A stretch of DNA of 64,000 bases from Blastobasis lacticolella (lineage: Eukaryota > Arthropoda > Insecta > Lepidoptera > Blastobasidae). Of the stretch, positions 42,277-52,935 are shown one piece after another. Made by a program: the position numbers and the translations under genes. The stretch's first letter is position 1. Every line of letters begins with the position of its first letter. Location of the stretch: NCBI GenBank assembly GCA_905147135.1, contig LR990060.1, positions 3,612,001 to 3,676,000 of the forward strand, written 5' to 3'. The notes beneath the pieces are model-generated. The model ran no database searches and had not been told where the DNA came from. It was given only the letters and a program-made list of their open reading frames with translations.

Positions 42277-43386
42277 TTAGCGCTTAGCGTCGTTAGTAGG
42301 CAGGCGAACGCACTCGGGCCCAAAAACACGCACGAGATCGGGCTCGGAGCGAATGCGATGGCCCGACTCACCTTGAGCCTTTTGGGCGTATATTTTCCCG
42401 TCTCGAGTCCACACATATCGCCATTTTAGCAGACGCGCCGACTCCCGGGCCGCGTAATGTAGTCTCCGGTTCTCCCTGGTGAGGCGCTCGTTAATATAAA
42501 ATCGTGCCGGGTCTGCCATGATGCCTACTCCCTCGGTGGTCGGTGTCCTACGCACACGCGCGGCCCTAAGCATCTCGTCCCTTAGGGAGCGGCGCACCAG
42601 CCGCACCGCGATCGGGCGCGGGCGCACGGCACCCCCGCCGGCCTCGCTGATGGTCCCCACGCGCTGACAGCTCACGAGATCTCCCTCGCTCAGCCGGAGC
42701 CCCACCTTGGCTGCACACCCCATTACGACATGGACCACGCTCTCCCCGTTGGTTTCGGGAACCCCACTGATATCCACATCATTACCTAGGGCGTCTTGTT
42801 CGCGCTCCACAAGGTCGACCTTCAGCTGGGCGACGGTGGCCTCTAGTGCCTGGATGCACTCAGCAGGGTCAGCCCACTCTTCCTTCATCCGTTTCTCCCA
42901 GACATCCATTCTTGCCTCCACAGCACTCACCCGACAGTCACACTGCACCATTTGGGCCCTCAACTCCACCACGTCGGCCATAAGCGCTCGGAACTCCTGG
43001 CGTGCTTCCCGAATTTCATCCCGCATCAGGCGCAACTCACGCAGTACCGTCGACTGCGCGTCGTGCACGCTTGTCTCCATATAGGCTGTTGCATCCAACG
43101 ACGTACTATCCAGCGCTGTGGTGTCCATGGCTTCCACCATGGACTTATCCAGTAGACCTTGTTGGACCGGAGTGCTGGCCTTTTGCGGGACGCTATCGCG
43201 ACAGTCTGGGCACCGCCAGGACTCGCTCACCGGAACTCCCATAGGCACGCTCACGCATTCCCGATGGTTGGTGTGTAGGCAGCCAGGACACGCCACTGCC
43301 TCCGCCGGTGACAAAAATCTCCCGCATGTGTTGCATTTTAGAGCCATTATAGCGTAAGTTATCAATGAAATCACAAAATTGCACAA
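42277..43386 (-). CDS. LINE ORF1: PHD finger, coiled coil, FP25K-like RNA-binding protein
   Basis: 369 residues from the upstream Met; the Met at residue 14 (MALKCNTCG) is the likelier start because the zinc finger begins right after it. A Cys4-His-Cys3 PHD-type finger uses Cys18, 21, 33, 36, His41, Cys44, 59 and 62. Residues 110-200 are heptad-like (LRELRLMRDEIREARQEF, VVELRAQM, VSAVEARM), suggesting an oligomerising coiled coil. Residues 200-340 resemble the baculovirus FP25K/LINE ORF1 nucleic-acid-binding region: DISGVPETNGE, VSCQRVG, FYINERLTRENRRLHYAA and YVWTRDGKIYAQK. Expected role: bind LINE RNA and form the ribonucleoprotein with ORF2. Base composition is much more GC-rich than the flanks. 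Confidence 0.92.
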   Translation of the reverse strand: MCNFVISLITYAIMALKCNTCGRFLSPAEAVACPGCLHTNHRECVSVPMGVPVSESWRCPDCRDSVPQKASTPVQQGLLDKSMVEAMDTTALDSTSLDATAYMETSVHDAQSTVLRELRLMRDEIREARQEFRALMADVVELRAQMVQCDCRVSAVEARMDVWEKRMKEEWADPAECIQALEATVAQLKVDLVEREQDALGNDVDISGVPETNGESVVHVVMGCAAKVGLRLSEGDLVSCQRVGTISEAGGGAVRPRPIAVRLVRRSLRDEMLRAARVRRTPTTEGVGIMADPARFYINERLTRENRRLHYAARESARLLKWRYVWTRDGKIYAQKAQGESGHRIRSEPDLVRVFGPECVRLPTNDAKR

Positions 43387-43670
43387 AACAGCTGTTCGTT
43401 ATTTACACTTGTGGGTACCCGCAAGTAGGGTCAATGCACTGCGCTATCTAAGGTGGTTCAGATTATCTACTATTCTTCGTATTGACTATTTAACTTTGTT
43501 TCCACTGTATTGTCTTTACTATTGAATGATTTTAATAGTAAATTTAAGTTAAATTAACAACTATGTAATTTTTAAAACCACAATCTACGCGCACTGTGTG
43601 TGATAGCAACAACGTCCGTGACGTCACTCAAAATACATACTTACTTAAGATGATTATTGTTTTAAAGTCA

Positions 43671-43816
43671 TTATTGATAAGATTTGTCCAGTCTATATTT
43701 AAAAGAGTTCACTGAAGGAGCACTTATAACGTCTTCGGGTAATTTGCTCCACTCCGAAACCACGCAATTGTATGAAGTGTTCTCTGGGATTACTTGTACA
43801 CAGAATTTTCGAGTTT
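43671..43816 (-). pseudogene. RT C-terminal fragment of another LINE
   Basis: The minus strand reads TRKFCVQVIPENTSYNCVVS, then EWSKLPEDVISAPSVNSFKY and RLDKSYQ before a stop at 43671, the end of a CR1/L2-like RT protein (…WN.LP..VV.A.S...FK..LD). Its frame is open over this short part. Confidence 0.85.
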
Positions 43817-43888
43817 CAGTATGAAATCAAATACCAGCTATAATAAGTTTTCACTAAACAATTTAGCTGGCTGTAAAATAAAAATAAT

Positions 43889-44066
43889 TATCTTGGCGTT
43901 AATGTCCAGGTTGTGCTCTCGAGAACGAGGGCCCGGGGTCCGCCTTGACCATGATCCAGGATTTGGTGATCAGGTAATTACAGTGGAGCAACTATCCGGC
44001 TGACCTCCATGACCCTGCTATTAGGGGAACCTGACCAGATTGGTTCATGGTTACAAATTCAGTTGA
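43889..44066 (-). mobile_element. SINE-A, 3' half
   Basis: The 3' end CAACCTGGACATTAACGCCA and the GGACCCCGGGCCCTCG block, extending to TGAATTTGTAACC; head missing. Confidence 0.86.
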
Positions 44067-44264
44067 ATGGCGGCTGGCAGTGAAATATATGAGCGTATAT
44101 ACACGCAAGTCATTAGGGAACACACCAGCCCAAAAGTTTATTATGGACATAATAAAAATACTATGATAATAAACTTTTAATTATCACAATAATAATGCTT
44201 TCTGCTGAAACGTGTTTGTGTTAATGTTGTGGGGTAAAATAGTTTTGTCTGGTTTTGGTTAATG

Positions 44265-44330
44265 TGGTCTTCGCCTATCCCTACGGGGATAAGTCGTGAC
44301 GTTGTATGTGTGAATGTATGTATGTAAAAT
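44265..44330 (+). repeat. Short repeat V
   Basis: CCTATCCCTACGGGGATAAG, then TATGTATGTATG. Partner of 11965-12020. Confidence 0.5.
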
Positions 44331-44403
44331 AGTTTTATTTTGTAATACGAGTATATTATACAGGGGTTACTTTTTGTTGGGCAAGATAAATTTTGGTCAC
44401 TCA

Positions 44404-44640
44404 CCGTTTTACTAATAAAAATAGTTCATACATTGATCAAGCATTGAACGTTTGTTTAGCAGACTTATCTGATCCGGTGACAACGTTGCTGTTGTTGTTA
44501 TTGGCATGACATTTCACAATGGCGATACTTAACTGCAGGTTTCGCCACCGTGTCAGTTTGTTTGTATCTTTAAACAGGGCTTGTGTCAAGTTACACAGGG
44601 TTTCTGTCAAGTTACCACAAACTTAGGTGTTTGATCAGGT
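44404..44640 (+). repeat. MITE family G, partial
   Basis: The left end GTTTTACTAATAAAAATAG, ATTGATCAAGCATTGAACG and the subterminal CTTATCTGATCCGGTGACA match family G at 34212-34601 in inverted arrangement. Internal GTTACACAGGGTTT/GTTTCTGTCAAGTTAC repeats. Confidence 0.68.
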
Positions 44641-44984
44641 CTCCTTAGAGGCGGGTAACGCATTGGTAGCACCCCTGCGGCCTTAGCCAAGAGGTTTCGT
44701 TAATCTACAATCGTCAATCTACAATCGTTTGTGGTAGAAAAAATGTGTGGGATTTGACATAAGCTAAAGTTATCTGACATAAGCTAACGTTATCTGACAT
44801 AAGCAGTTTGTGGTAGAAATTCTTGGTCCATAGACAATTCACGTTCTTTCGGTGTACAAAGGAGGCGGATTGGCGGATGATCCTACACAATCAGAGTCAA
44901 TGTAGATAGAAATAGTCCAACTTCGACCTGTCAATTTTCTACCATACACGCATCACGCAAGCGGAGCTGTCAAAGATGGCTAGA

Positions 44985-45057
44985 CCATAAGCGGCGGTGA
45001 CCACTTTCCATCAGGTGGCCCGCACGCTTGATTGTCTGGCGTATTATTAAAAAAAAG
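44985..45057 (+). mobile_element. LINE family X, 3' tail
   Basis: GGCGGTGACCACTTTCCATC, AGGTGGCCCGCACGCTTG and an A-rich end. Confidence 0.8.
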
Positions 45058-45155
45058 GGTGCGATATGAACGAACAACAGCGATCCCGTCATTTGGCCAG
45101 TTTTGTCTTTACGCACACCGTGGAACTACCGAGTCCGACTGTGTATCTAAACAGT

Positions 45156-45711
45156 GGCCCTAGCACAAGTCTGTCCGCGACAAAGCTCGCGCCGCGAGAT
45201 AGCGTTTGTCTCTTTCTCTCAATACTAAGTCGAAAGAAACCACGCTATGTATGAAGAGTGTTTTTACTATGGCACCTTAAATATAGAATAAATTGCCTGC
45301 CAGTATTAGGGCACATAACAAAGATATCGTAATATTTAAAACTAAACTTTTTGACTACTTAATTGACAAAAATTACTACAGCTTAGGAGATTTTTTTAAT
45401 GACTCACTTTGTTGTTAATTGAATTTTATTGACATGTTTTTATTTAATTAATGACAATTGCTTACTTTTTTTTTTGTTTTATTTTATTTAACCGATTTAT
45501 TTGTAATTATTAATTAAGTGTACCTACTCAAATTTTATATTGTGTGCCTAAAGGTAGACAGCGCTCTAGTCTCTATTTATATAAGACCTGCATTTTATGT
45601 ATAACCTGTGTGTTACAATAAACATATTAAATTGATTGATTGAAAGAGATAGCAATACCTATGTCGCGCTTTTTCTCGCTTATCGCGCGCGAGAGCAACT
45701 TGTGCTAGGCC
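45156..45711. repeat. MITE family I, copy 3, split by a LINE
   Basis: Left part 45156-45239 (GGCCCTAGCACAAGTCTGTC … CTAAGTCGAAAGAAA), right part 45642-45711 (GAAAGAGATAGCAATACC … ACTTGTGCTAGGCC). Joining the two gives the same 150-bp element as 17475-17621. Confidence 0.82.
45238..45641 (+). mobile_element. LINE 3' fragment inserted in MITE I
   Basis: The frame 45287-45418 reads NKLPASIRAHNKDIVIFKTK, LFDYLIDKNYYSLGDFFND and a stop: the end of a CR1/Jockey-like RT protein. A 3' UTR with GTTACAATAAACAT and an (ATTG)n tail follows. GAAAGA at 45232-45237 and 45642-45647 is the probable target duplication. Confidence 0.82.
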
Positions 45712-46442
45712 TACAGGCGTTCAACGCTTGTTCAAGACGGTCACTGTTTTCTATTACTTTTTTTTGCTATAAGAATTAGCCAGTAACTTGACTGTCATCT
45801 AACCAGGGATTCGAGTCCGCTAATTTACTAATGACTCGATCGAATTGCAATTGAATCACAATCGCAGCTGGCACCTTGACACGATCTTAGTATTCTGCTA
45901 CAAATCAATTTAATTAAAAACAAACCACATTCAAGGCGTTTCTTTTGTGTTATAATTGTAGTTCGACTGGCGGAAGAAATGACCTTAACCTTAACCTCTA
46001 AATAAGTATAAACTTACCCAACGACGACTTGCCTTTGACAGGTGACCTGAAAAGAGATAAATTCTCGATTATTCTCCACAAGTTTTTATTTATAACAAAA
46101 ATACCAAGGGACATAGACATAGACATAGACATAGACAGTATTCCGATTTCGATGCAGTTTTTTTATTAAAAATACAATTTAATATATTTAAAAACAAATA
46201 AATTAATTTTATTGGACATTATATTATTGGCATTGTCAGTTTAATAAGAAATTTAAATATTTTGAATTGGAAATGTAACTATTTGCTACTGCAGTAATAC
46301 TATTATTTAACTTGACATCTCAAATCTTCTGAACATGTAAAATATGGTCTACTATGATTGAAATATATTGATTTTATTTTTTATAGAGATTTTTTTTATT
46401 TATATCTGTAAACATGCCTTTTGAAGAGTCCTTAGTTTTGTT
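45712..46442. other. No gene; (GACATA)n at 46100-46136
   Basis: A short tandem run of GACATA, otherwise AT-rich without recognisable content. Confidence 0.45.
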
Positions 46443-46700
46443 TTATTGAAATCGGTCCAGTAGTTGGGGAAATGTAGATTTCAGCAGAGTACTGTATTCA
46501 TATTTCACGTATAATGCATTACACAGTACTCTACTCCGTTGCACGAACATTTTTGTGTGACCTAGAAGTTTTAGTGATACTAGACTATGATGCGGTGACC
46601 TGAAAAGGCTTTTACCTGGAATTATCAACGTAAAGCTGGAGACAGCTTTAGACGTAGTAAAGCGAGCCTGCAGCAAACTTTCATCTAAATTCATCACAAA
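46443..46700 (-). pseudogene. Repeat family R, possible LINE coding remnant
   Basis: The minus-strand 84-codon frame has LKLLGHTKMFVQRSRVLCNA and LYVKYEYS. A related plus-strand piece at 49040-49125 reads LLGYTKIHVNQSGVLCNPL and DVTYEC in frame, so a coding sequence was probably conserved. Family not identified. Confidence 0.5.
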
Positions 46701-46849
46701 CGCATCCCACTTTCATATAAATTAAGGCAGGCTCATATTAATCCAGGGAAGCAGAGACCCTTTCGAATCACGGCAGCACATATAAGGCGAAACATGTCTA
46801 GAAAAGGGGCTGCAGTTTTATCTGTTATAATCCGCCTACCTTTCTCAGG

Positions 46850-46946
46850 CTTAGATTATCCCGGTTGACTGGTAGATAAGGCTATTTTAGCTTTAAGTCC
46901 GCCACTGTACTTTTGTGCATAAAGCTTTAATAAATAAATAAATACA
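46850..46946 (+). mobile_element. LINE family S, 3' end
   Basis: CCGGTTGACTGGTAGATAAG, TTTAAGTCCGCC and (TAAA)n, partner of 35238-35330. Confidence 0.65.
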
Positions 46947-47547
46947 TAAATAATATAATATTAATTGTACTTCAGACGAAAATTACATGAATTAATTTAC
47001 ATAAAGTGCCCATATGTTGCTAGTAAATAATTATCTACGGGTTAGTAAACTATGGTATAGTTTTCCCTGTTTTCCCTTTTTGTAATATCAGTAATAGCCC
47101 GGGGGAATACTGGGACCACGATTCTGTGAAGGACACTGTGATATCGGTGCAGGGGTAACGCGGGCTTATGTATTTGGAACCGACATATTATTATGCTTTC
47201 AGCCTTCTTCAGCTTCCACAATTGTATTACAAAAATCAAAAGACCATCCTCGTTTATAATATAATCGTAAGTTTTAAAGGATGTACGTGTTAATGAGGCA
47301 GCAATATTGTGCGATATATTGCACAAAAGTGGTGGTAGCTAATATATTAATAATAATAAACGACTTCCCTTACCTTTATCAAAATATAGTATAGAGATAA
47401 TCTTTAAACAGTATAAATTAAAATCGCTCTCCGCATCAGTCTGTCTGTCTGCCTGTATTTTTGTTAACGCCTCTACATGAATAATCTGTATACTCGTACA
47501 TATAATAAATGGAAGTCGGTCACCGCGTAAGTCTGTACGTTGTTTTA
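46947..47547. other. No recognised feature
   Basis: A 94-codon minus-strand frame without similarity; otherwise AT-rich. Confidence 0.4.
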
Positions 47548-48115
47548 TTTATATTATAAAAGACAGGCATTTGACCGCCATCTCACCTGTTGGTAAGTGA
47601 CGATGCGGCCGAAGATGGAGCATGCCCGTCTTGGTACAGTCTATTCACTCTAGCCTTGAAGGCATCCAGATTATATTGATCAGTGACGCGCAGGCAACGC
47701 GTTCCATTCCTTAGCCGTACGCATTATAAAGATCGAGCCAAACCGGCACGTGCGGATAGCTGGAAGATCCACGACATAAGGATGACGCGCTCGCCCGGAT
47801 CGCGTCTCCAGATGGCGGAAAGGAGCCGGCGGAATGAGGTCGTGCAGCTGCTGTGCACATTCTCTGAAATGCAACCTGTAGAAGACCGACAGATGCGCAA
47901 ACCTACGCCGATGCTCGAGGCTCTGCAGCCTAGCTTCAATCAACTGCGGGTCACAAATTATCTTTTTTACACGTTTTTCCATCAAATCCAAAGCCGCCAG
48001 TTGATATTTGGCTGATCCATCCCGGAGGAGGCAGCAGTACTCCATGCAGATTTGGACTTGTGCTTGATATAACTGAAGCAACTGCTTCGAAGTGTAGTAC
48101 TACGTAACCTTCGAG
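47548..48115 (-). mobile_element. LINE family Y, 5'-truncated
   Basis: Contains the RT C-terminal frame below and a tail with CATTTGACCGCCATCTCACC. Copies of the tail lie at 12768-12957, 50091-50160 and 61140-61170. Confidence 0.83.
47680..48081 (-). pseudogene. Non-LTR RT C-terminal domain (family Y)
   Basis: A 133-codon frame: YQAQVQICMEYCCLLRDGSA, KYQLAALDLMEKRVKKIICD, LEHRRRFAHLSVFYRLHFRE, and [11 protein letters not shown] at the end. This is the region after the RT domain in CR1/Jockey-type proteins. A frameshift separates it from the last ~20 codons in the tail. Palm motifs are absent through 5' truncation. Confidence 0.85.
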
Positions 48116-48235
48116 AGGACACCAAGTTTATTTGCTACAGTCTGTCTTTGCCTTGGATTCGATGTACTGACCGAAGTACGATGTATTTCCGTTGTGAAAT
48201 CAGCCCCCTCACGAAGTCTTTCCTTCGTACTATAA

Positions 48236-48362
48236 CATGGGGTTCTTCAAAAGGCATGTTTACAGGTATCTCAAAGGCCGGCACTGCACCCCTTAGGTTG
48301 CACATGTCCTGGACGACGGTTGCCGCTTTCCATCAGGTGGACCATCTGTTAGCGTGCCTTTC
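48236..48362 (+). mobile_element. LINE family X, diverged tail
   Basis: CAAAAGGCATGTTTACAGG, GCACTGCACCCCTTAGG and GCTTTCCATCAGGTGGACCA follow the X order. Confidence 0.65.
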
Positions 48363-48451
48363 TAGCCACGCAATGAATTCAGATGCGATTTTAACCATAA
48401 ATTATCAATTTCTTCCTGCAGATTTAAAGCATTATATATGCATGATATACT

Positions 48452-48740
48452 TTATTATTTATACCACTACGGTGGCAAACAAGCTTACGGCCTGATGGTA
48501 AGCTGTCACCGCAGCCTATGGACGTTTGCAATACCAGCGGCATCACCCACGCGTTGCCGACCCCGTAAAAACCTATTAACCCCTTTTTTGAAGAACTCCA
48601 TGTTATACTCTCCAGGGAAAACCTCTCCAGGTAGTTCATTCCACAACCTTAGTGTGCGTGGGAGAAAGTTCCTTTGGAACCGCACAGTTCGCGACCAATT
48701 TGGCTCCAAGGGTGAGGACGAACTCCGTGTCGGTGGCGAG
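48452..48740 (-). pseudogene. LINE family X2, RT C-terminus and tail
   Basis: The minus-strand frame 48506-48709 reads SRTVRFQRNFLPRTLRLWNE, LPGEVFPGEYNMEFFKKGVN and RFLRGRQRVGDAAGIANVHR, followed by the X2 tail. Confidence 0.85.
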
Positions 48741-48929
48741 CGGTGCGATAAATAAGTAATAGTAAAGAGAAGTCACGAAAACCGAACCTAAAATCTTCAG
48801 TATAGACACATATACATATAGACGTATATTTATTTGGTCCAATAACACATCCAAAACACTTAAAGCTAACAAAATAAGGGAATTATGGCGATAGGCCGTC
48901 CGACTAAACTGGACCAGCCTCAGCTTAAT

Positions 48930-48985
48930 GCTATGAATGGCAGCAGTATAATGTCCTGCTATGAATGGCAGCAGTATAAATGCAG
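48930..48985 (+). repeat. 28-bp tandem duplication
   Basis: Two copies of a unit starting GCTATGAATGGCAGCAGTAT at 48930 and 48958. Confidence 0.8.
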
Positions 48986-49039
48986 TAATACAACGTCCGG
49001 CTCCAAATAATCGGAGTCTAAGCTCCGTATACAAAGCTA

Positions 49040-49125
49040 CCTCTGCGCTTCTAGGTTACACAAAAATACACGTGAACCAGAGTGGTGTACTGTGTAATCC
49101 ATTAGACGTGACATATGAATGCATC
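49040..49125 (+). repeat. Repeat family R, fragment
   Basis: TTCTAGGTTACACAAAAATA, ACTGTGTAATCCATTAGACG and ATATGAATGCA, partner of 46480-46600 on the other strand. Confidence 0.55.
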
Positions 49126-49350
49126 GCGTTACCGCGTCGGGTACGTAGCCCTCATTTGTCATGCGGGGCCGGGAGGGTTTCAGCGCAACGGTTGTGTTGT
49201 TGGGTCACGAATACTCTGGTGGCTACGGGGACATGCGCTTATTGCACTGTTTCTACATAGCAAGGAGTAGGGAATTATTGCACTTGTTCTAATGTAAATT
49301 GTGGGAGTACTTGTGTATTTAAAATCACTGAGTAGCAAGAAAACTGGGGT

Positions 49351-49437
49351 ACTATTTCTGACCACTTGCATCCACTAGGGCGCCTGTCTCTTTCACATTC
49401 GAGGTCAGTAGCTAGAGATAGAAAAGACAGGCATTAG
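49351..49437. repeat. MITE family E, partial
   Basis: ACTATTTCTGACCACTTGCA and AGACAGGCATTAG match half of 59559-59699. Confidence 0.5.
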
Positions 49438-50090
49438 AAAGCTGTGAGCCACAATTCAAAAATAGCCTTATTTTTAAACGACATGCATCTCTGGACCGTA
49501 TCGAAAGGGTCTCCCTCGTCTTACCCTAATAACTTCAAAACTGTTAGTTTTAGAAACATGAAAAAAATTTCATTGTTTAGCGTATATAGTCAGCTCGATG
49601 TTTTGACCACGAATTTGCGTCGGGATCGGGTGATTCTTGCATGTATTTATTGAGTTTGTCTACAACAATCCATCCATATAACAATACGTGTAATTTGGAT
49701 AATATATTTTATAGTAAACATAAGTATAAAGTACTATCGTCGGAAAGTGAGGGTCATGTGGGTACCCCAATGTCCGGCGTTGAGCGAGCGAGGCGGTTTC
49801 GAGAGCGTCTCAAAGCTGCCAAAGTACGCTTAGTAAACGACGCCCACTCCGCGAGCACAACTACCTCTGCCAACGTCCTCTCGAGCATAGACTTTCACGT
49901 TAAAACTAACGGTCGTGTGTTCCGATACAGCCCCATCAGATTTCTTAGTATGAGAGCTTATCTCGTATCGTATCGTAGACATATCTCCGCTTAGAAACCG
50001 GACAGAAAACGCGTATGTTTCGTGCCCAGTTAGTCACCGCGTGGCAACCGGACAGATAACCTTCACTCTACTCTTTAGAGTGAAGGTGCA
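49438..50090. other. No gene recognised; family N words at 49983-50062
   Basis: A 117-codon frame at 49641-49994 contains MSGVERARRFRERLKAAK, which I do not recognise. AAACCGGACAGAAAACGCG and GGCAACCGGACAGATAA suggest the same old repeat as at 22383 and 59940-60110. Confidence 0.35.
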
Positions 50091-50160
50091 CATCGAATCG
50101 TCACTTACCTACCACCAGGTGAGGTGGCGGTCAAATGCCTGGCTAGACAAATAAGAAAAA
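50091..50160 (+). mobile_element. LINE family Y, 3' tail
   Basis: ATCGTCACTTACCTACCACC, AGGTGAGGTGGCGGTCAAAT and GCCTGGCTAGACA, the reverse of 12780-12840. Confidence 0.75.
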
Positions 50161-50330
50161 AATATTGAAGCTTTCATTACAAATTTTAAATCGCGTGCAA
50201 CTTTGAAACGATCGATTTTAACGAAACTCTGACAAACCAAAAGCATGGATATTGGTTTCTGGATCACGCCTATAAAATTTCATTGGCTTTGATAGCTTGA
50301 TATTGAAAATATGATAAAACTACATCTGTA

Positions 50331-50747
50331 AGGAACGCGCTCGGTATACACTCGCCTGGGCTTCGATTCTGGTACAGAAATCGTCTCAGTTGCAGTAACA
50401 TTACAATTGCATCGGCTGTCAAACGTGTGATTGTTATGTAAATGATAGATGTTGAGTTGCAACTTTTATAAGTTAGAACTTTTCCACAATTAGTTTTGTG
50501 GTACTTTAGTTGCATTATGGTTTTATATGGCAGTTGGTACTCCAATAAATAAATAAATAAATTACTAAGTAATTTCTTAGTTGTCAAATTGCCTTCAATT
50601 CTGTTAACGAAAACGTGTCAAAGGTCGAACAATGATTTAACTGGGATGATGCTGGGACTGACTCGATAACCTCGACGTAGTTATAGTAACATCACAGTTA
50701 TATTGCAACATAATTACAACGGCATTGCACATCAGAATCGGTACCCT
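50331..50747 (-). repeat. Interspersed repeat O, copy 2
   Basis: GGCTTCGATTCTGGTACAGA at one end and CAGAATCGGTACC at the other, with the same internal order as 21141-21547. Confidence 0.75.
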
Positions 50748-51288
50748 GTACGTCATGTAAGTAAGAATTTACACCAACGCCGTAAAAATAGTGGAGTATC
50801 TAACAAAGCATTCCAGCTGGATTCGATTTTCAATAAACGCTAGCAATTTCTTACTTATTTTATTTGCCCGTAAGTGATATTGGACGTAAACGCAGCGCTG
50901 CCGGTGAACTATTATACCTCGTAGGGGCAGGGAGCGAAATATTTTATTGGAGTGAGCGATGTTTTCGATTTATTGTCGAAGTTCTTTGTAGATACTTGAA
51001 ATGTTTTTTTTTTGTATTTTTAAGGATACGTATGTAGAATATAATTGTAGCAGAATACCAAAACGCATAAAACTGCCATTGCCCTGCGATTATGATCCAA
51101 TCACAAGTCAATCGGGCAATTAATGAATTAGCGGACTTAAGGCCCAGCATGAGTGGCGGTCGATACGACACCGACAACGATATTGAATTCTTCAAGAAAC
51201 AAGCCTATTCCTAAAAGCCGGTAACGGATCCCGTTAGGCGTCATTGATCACATTATGTGAAATGTTTGCACGTTTGCTTCCCTCTCTC
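50748..51288. other. No recognised feature
   Basis: Chance frames; no repeat identified. Confidence 0.4.
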
Positions 51289-51511
51289 ATCATCATCACA
51301 GCCCATATCAGTCCACTGCAGAACTTAGGGCCTCTCCCACGAAAGGGGAGGTTATTGACATAATCTCGCAGTAATATAAGAATGGAAAACGCTGCTGTCT
51401 CCAGTCTATAGAGACTCTAGATCTTTTACCTCGAAAACATTAGTCGCCTTGTACGACACCCATGAGTGTAAGGGGTTTGTGCTATTCTACTCTTCCGGAC
51501 ACCACACGGCT
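51289..51511 (-). mobile_element. SINE-F, nearly full-length
   Basis: Internal deletion around 51366. Flanked by CTTCCCTCTCT (near 51279) and CTTCCTCTCT (near 51517), a likely 10-bp target duplication. Confidence 0.85.
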
Positions 51512-51876
51512 AAATCTTCCTCTCTAGTAGAAATAAACTAAGCAACCTCCGATACCGTTACAAATTCCTTCTCCACTAGCGTGAGGGCACTCACCGATAT
51601 TGCTTTGACGCCGTGCGTCGACTTTTGTTGATAATGCAAGTGCAGAAGGGTAGTTAGAGGTGCTGCACACTGCATTTTTTTGAGAATAGATATTTTTATT
51701 TTATAAACGTGATATGTGAGATGTTATTTCTTACTGAGAGCCTTAGAAAGTTAGTCATTCAGCGTGAAATTGAAAGAGCTCAAAGTATCTCTGATCAAAA
51801 ACGAAGATATCTGCAGCAGATCTTTTTAAAATATTTTTATTTATTTAGGAAACAAACAGTCTTTTACAAATATTAT
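51512..51876. other. No recognised feature
   Basis: Nothing supported. Confidence 0.4.
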
Positions 51877-52079
51877 ATACTAGCAGCCGCCCCGGCTTCG
51901 CACGGGTACCACTACGGGTACACGGGTATATAGCCTATGTCACCCGGGGATAGTGTAGCTTCCCAACGGTTAAAGAATTTTTGAAATCGGTCCAGTAGTT
52001 TCTAAGCCTATTCAATACAAACAAACAAACAAACAAACAAAAAATCATACCTTTCCTCTTTATAATATTAGTATAGACA
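51877..52079 (+). repeat. Repeat related to family U
   Basis: Starts TACTAGCAGCCGCCCCGGCT, contains GAAATCGGTCCAGTAGTTTC, a (CAAA)n run at 52017-52042 and ends CTTTATAATATTAGTATAG. Such ends are common in insect repeats; class not determined. Confidence 0.55.
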
Positions 52080-52264
52080 ATGTCAATGCACAAAAAGACC
52101 TACAGTTTCATCCAAAATTGAGCAACTTTGTTCTGGAGCTAGAAATCTGCAGGGGTAATGTGCGACCACCTAAGACGTAGAACCAATGGTCAATGGGGTG
52201 GGAAAGTTTCTCGAGTGGTAACCGCATGCCGGCTATCACAGCGTATGACGCCCACCATGAGATT

Positions 52265-52372
52265 TTTTTTTATACCACCGAGGTGGCAAGGCAAACAAGC
52301 TTACGGCCCGCCTGATGGTAAGCAGTCACCGCAGCCTATGGACGTTTGCAATACCAGGGGCATCACTAGGCA
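52265..52372 (-). mobile_element. LINE family X2 tail (left arm of inverted pair)
   Basis: GGCAAACAAGCTTACGGCCC, GGTAAGCAGTCACCGCAGCC and TTGCAATACCAGGGGCATCA. Confidence 0.82.
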
Positions 52373-52429
52373 GCCGGCCGTGCAAATGTTGTCGGGAGCG
52401 AATAGATGGGATGGAACTGTGCTATTTTA

Positions 52430-52652
52430 GAGGAACTTTCTCCCACGCATACAAAGGTTATGGAATGAACTACCTAGAGAGGTTTTCCCTGGAGAGTACA
52501 ACATGGAGTTCTTCAAGAAAGCGGTGAAAAGGTTTTTACGGGGTCGGCAACGCGTGGGTGATGCCCCTGGTATTGCAAACGTCCATAGCTGCGGTGATTG
52601 CTTACCATCAGGCAGGCCGTAAACTTGTTTACCACCTTTGTGGTATAAAAAA
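52430..52652 (+). mobile_element. LINE family X2, RT C-terminus and tail (right arm)
   Basis: The frame reads RNFLPRIQRLWNELPREVFP-like words with shifts, then the tail ending TTTACCACCTTTGTGGTAT. Tail-out arrangement relative to 52265-52372. Confidence 0.82.
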
Positions 52653-52836
52653 ATGGATGCAAGAGGCAGAAAGTAGATAGGTGTGGATGGCGTGGAAGGA
52701 GGTGTATATTCAGCAGTGGTCGTATTACATTATGGCTAACCGTTTTCATAAACAAGGCCGTTTTGTATTGCAGCGAGTCAACGATTAGCCGGATTGGATA
52801 CGGCTTAATGAAAGTCCGCCGGTACGTATTTTTTTA

Positions 52837-52935
52837 TTTTTCTTTTTTTATGCCACAAAGGTGGCAAACAAGCTTACAGCCTGCCTGATGGTAAGCAGTC
52901 ACCACAGCCTGTGGATGTTTGCAATACTAGAAGAT
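52837..52935 (-). mobile_element. LINE family X2, tail
   Basis: GGTGGCAAACAAGCTTACAG and GGTAAGCAGTCACCACAGCC, then GTTTGCAATA. Confidence 0.8.

Larger units (their letters stand above)
38365..43400 (-). mobile_element. Nearly complete CR1-like LINE with ORF1 and ORF2
   Basis: About 5 kb on the minus strand: 5' region, ORF1 (42277-43386), a spacer of about 377 bp, ORF2 (39056-41899), a 3' UTR of about 690 bp and a (TTCTA)n tail at 38373-38401 preceded in tail direction by an AATAAATG-like signal. The 5' limit is uncertain, between 43387 and 43670, where another RT fragment starts. I found no target duplication, which is common in this group. Both frames are open, so the copy is young. Confidence 0.9.

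Noticed and set aside
41886..42416. 176-codon minus-strand frame
   Set aside because: Covers the ORF1-ORF2 spacer and the ORF1 end in another frame; composition is biased by AT-rich DNA and no domain is visible.
42707..43357. Several 67-125-codon plus-strand frames
   Set aside because: Antisense shadows of the GC-rich LINE ORF1.
38340..43670. Target-site duplication of the CR1-like LINE
   Set aside because: Compared the bases beside the 3' tail (ACTTAACTACTTTA) with 43400-43670; only a partial match (TACTTACTTAAG) was found, not convincing.
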